A DNA stretch of 44,038 nucleotides from a virus. The stretch covers positions 1 through 44,038 of IMG/VR virus record IMGVR_UViG_3300042355_000563. One strand, given 5' to 3'. Below the pieces are notes generated by a model, which was not told the DNA's origin, made no database searches, and saw only the letters and a list, made by a program, of their open reading frames with translations. Shown piece by piece: positions 43,722 to 44,038 of this stretch (position 1 is its first letter; each line of letters opens with the position of its first letter). Position numbers and translations under genes: made by a program.

Positions 43722-44033
43722 ATGATGACCTTTGAGCAATATTTCTATGAGGGTGTCGGACCTCATCATAGAACAATTACCAGACTTACCAAAAGAGGGA
43801 CTAATCCAGAAAGTGGTGTGAATATAATCGCAAATATATATAAAAAGGGAGATCCAAATTATAAAGAAAAAATTCAATTGGGTCCAATTAGTAAAATAAA
43901 ATTAAAGGAATTGGTATCTAAATATAATCTTAATATAGCAGAATTAAACAATAATAAAGAAGGTGTAAGATTAAGAAAACGTCCATTTAAAATTAAAAGG
44001 ACAGAAACTGGATATACAATAGAAAAAATTTAA
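43722..44033 (+). CDS. Small basic hypothetical protein
   Basis: 103 residues from the ATG at 43722, with a second ATG directly after it. The longer frame from 43686 would start inside the terminator stem and is rejected. The N-terminus MTFEQYFYEGV resembles the short amphipathic starts of many T4-like virion or prohead proteins. The rest is rich in Lys, Arg, Asn and Ile and ends with an RLRKRPFKIKRTETGYTIEKI tail, so nucleic-acid binding is possible. No family recognised. The stop is at 44031-44033, five bases before the end of the window. Confidence 0.6.
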   Translation: MMTFEQYFYEGVGPHHRTITRLTKRGTNPESGVNIIANIYKKGDPNYKEKIQLGPISKIKLKELVSKYNLNIAELNNNKEGVRLRKRPFKIKRTETGYTIEKI

Positions 44034-44038
44034 CTATG

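Noticed and set aside
1-44038. tRNA or other RNA genes
   Set aside because: No cloverleaf-like segments were noticed, and almost all bases are used by coding frames. This was by eye only, so a tRNA search program could still find one.

Overview
This window looks like about 44 kb of the late region of a large, AT-rich, T4-type tailed phage with a contractile tail (myovirus morphology), probably from a metagenome. The evidence is a near-complete T4-like set: a terminase large subunit (gp17-like), tail sheath (gp18), tail tube (gp19), hub chaperones (gp26-like), tape measure, baseplate wedge proteins (gp53, gp25, gp6-like), a hub protein (gp27-like) and a sliding-clamp loader ATPase (gp44-like). 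Almost every gene is on the minus strand. The host cannot be read directly. The scarcity of Shine-Dalgarno sequences and the AT-rich leaders would fit a Bacteroidetes host, but that is only an inference.

Layout, left to right. 1-4.9 kb: small accessory genes, a RadA-like ATPase, a DUF1737-like protein, a ferritin/Dps-like helical protein (DUF5856-like) and a RecB/Cas4-type PD-(D/E)XK nuclease. 4.9-19.5 kb: six or seven giant distal tail/fibre genes with RCC1, LamG, NHL-like and PKD modules. 19.5-21.8 kb: baseplate wedge proteins (gp6- and gp25-like). 21.8-25.2 kb: an island of non-structural genes (clamp loader, dUTPase, GT34-type glycosyltransferase) and a candidate small terminase subunit on the plus strand. 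25.2-35.5 kb: hub, baseplate and tape measure genes. 35.6-39.5 kb: tube, sheath and a further tube-like protein. 39.5-42.9 kb: the terminase large subunit, broken into separate genes by inteins. 42.9-44.0 kb: two plus-strand genes. No gene-free stretch exceeds about 100 bases; the largest gaps (1674-1774, 35545-35640, 43652-43721) hold promoter-like or terminator signals.

The most striking system is the terminase. The N-terminal gene carries a complete Ala1 LAGLIDADG intein inside Walker A. It ends 34 residues into a second intein placed just after Walker B. A 69-residue endonuclease-like ORF follows, and then a gene that starts with the missing C-terminal part of that second intein and continues into the rest of the ATPase and the nuclease. 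The packaging motor therefore appears to need one cis-splicing and one trans-splicing event. The split lies between intein blocks A and B, the atypical arrangement known from metagenomic TerL inteins such as AceL-TerL.

A second window-wide signal is the hexamer TAAATA (sometimes the full T4 late-promoter octamer TATAAATA), which lies almost always 5-7 nt before the start codon of late genes and is absent before the metabolic genes. If it is the late promoter, these mRNAs would be leaderless or nearly so. Genes without the motif are mostly coupled to an upstream gene by overlapping or adjacent stop and start codons, which outlines the operons.
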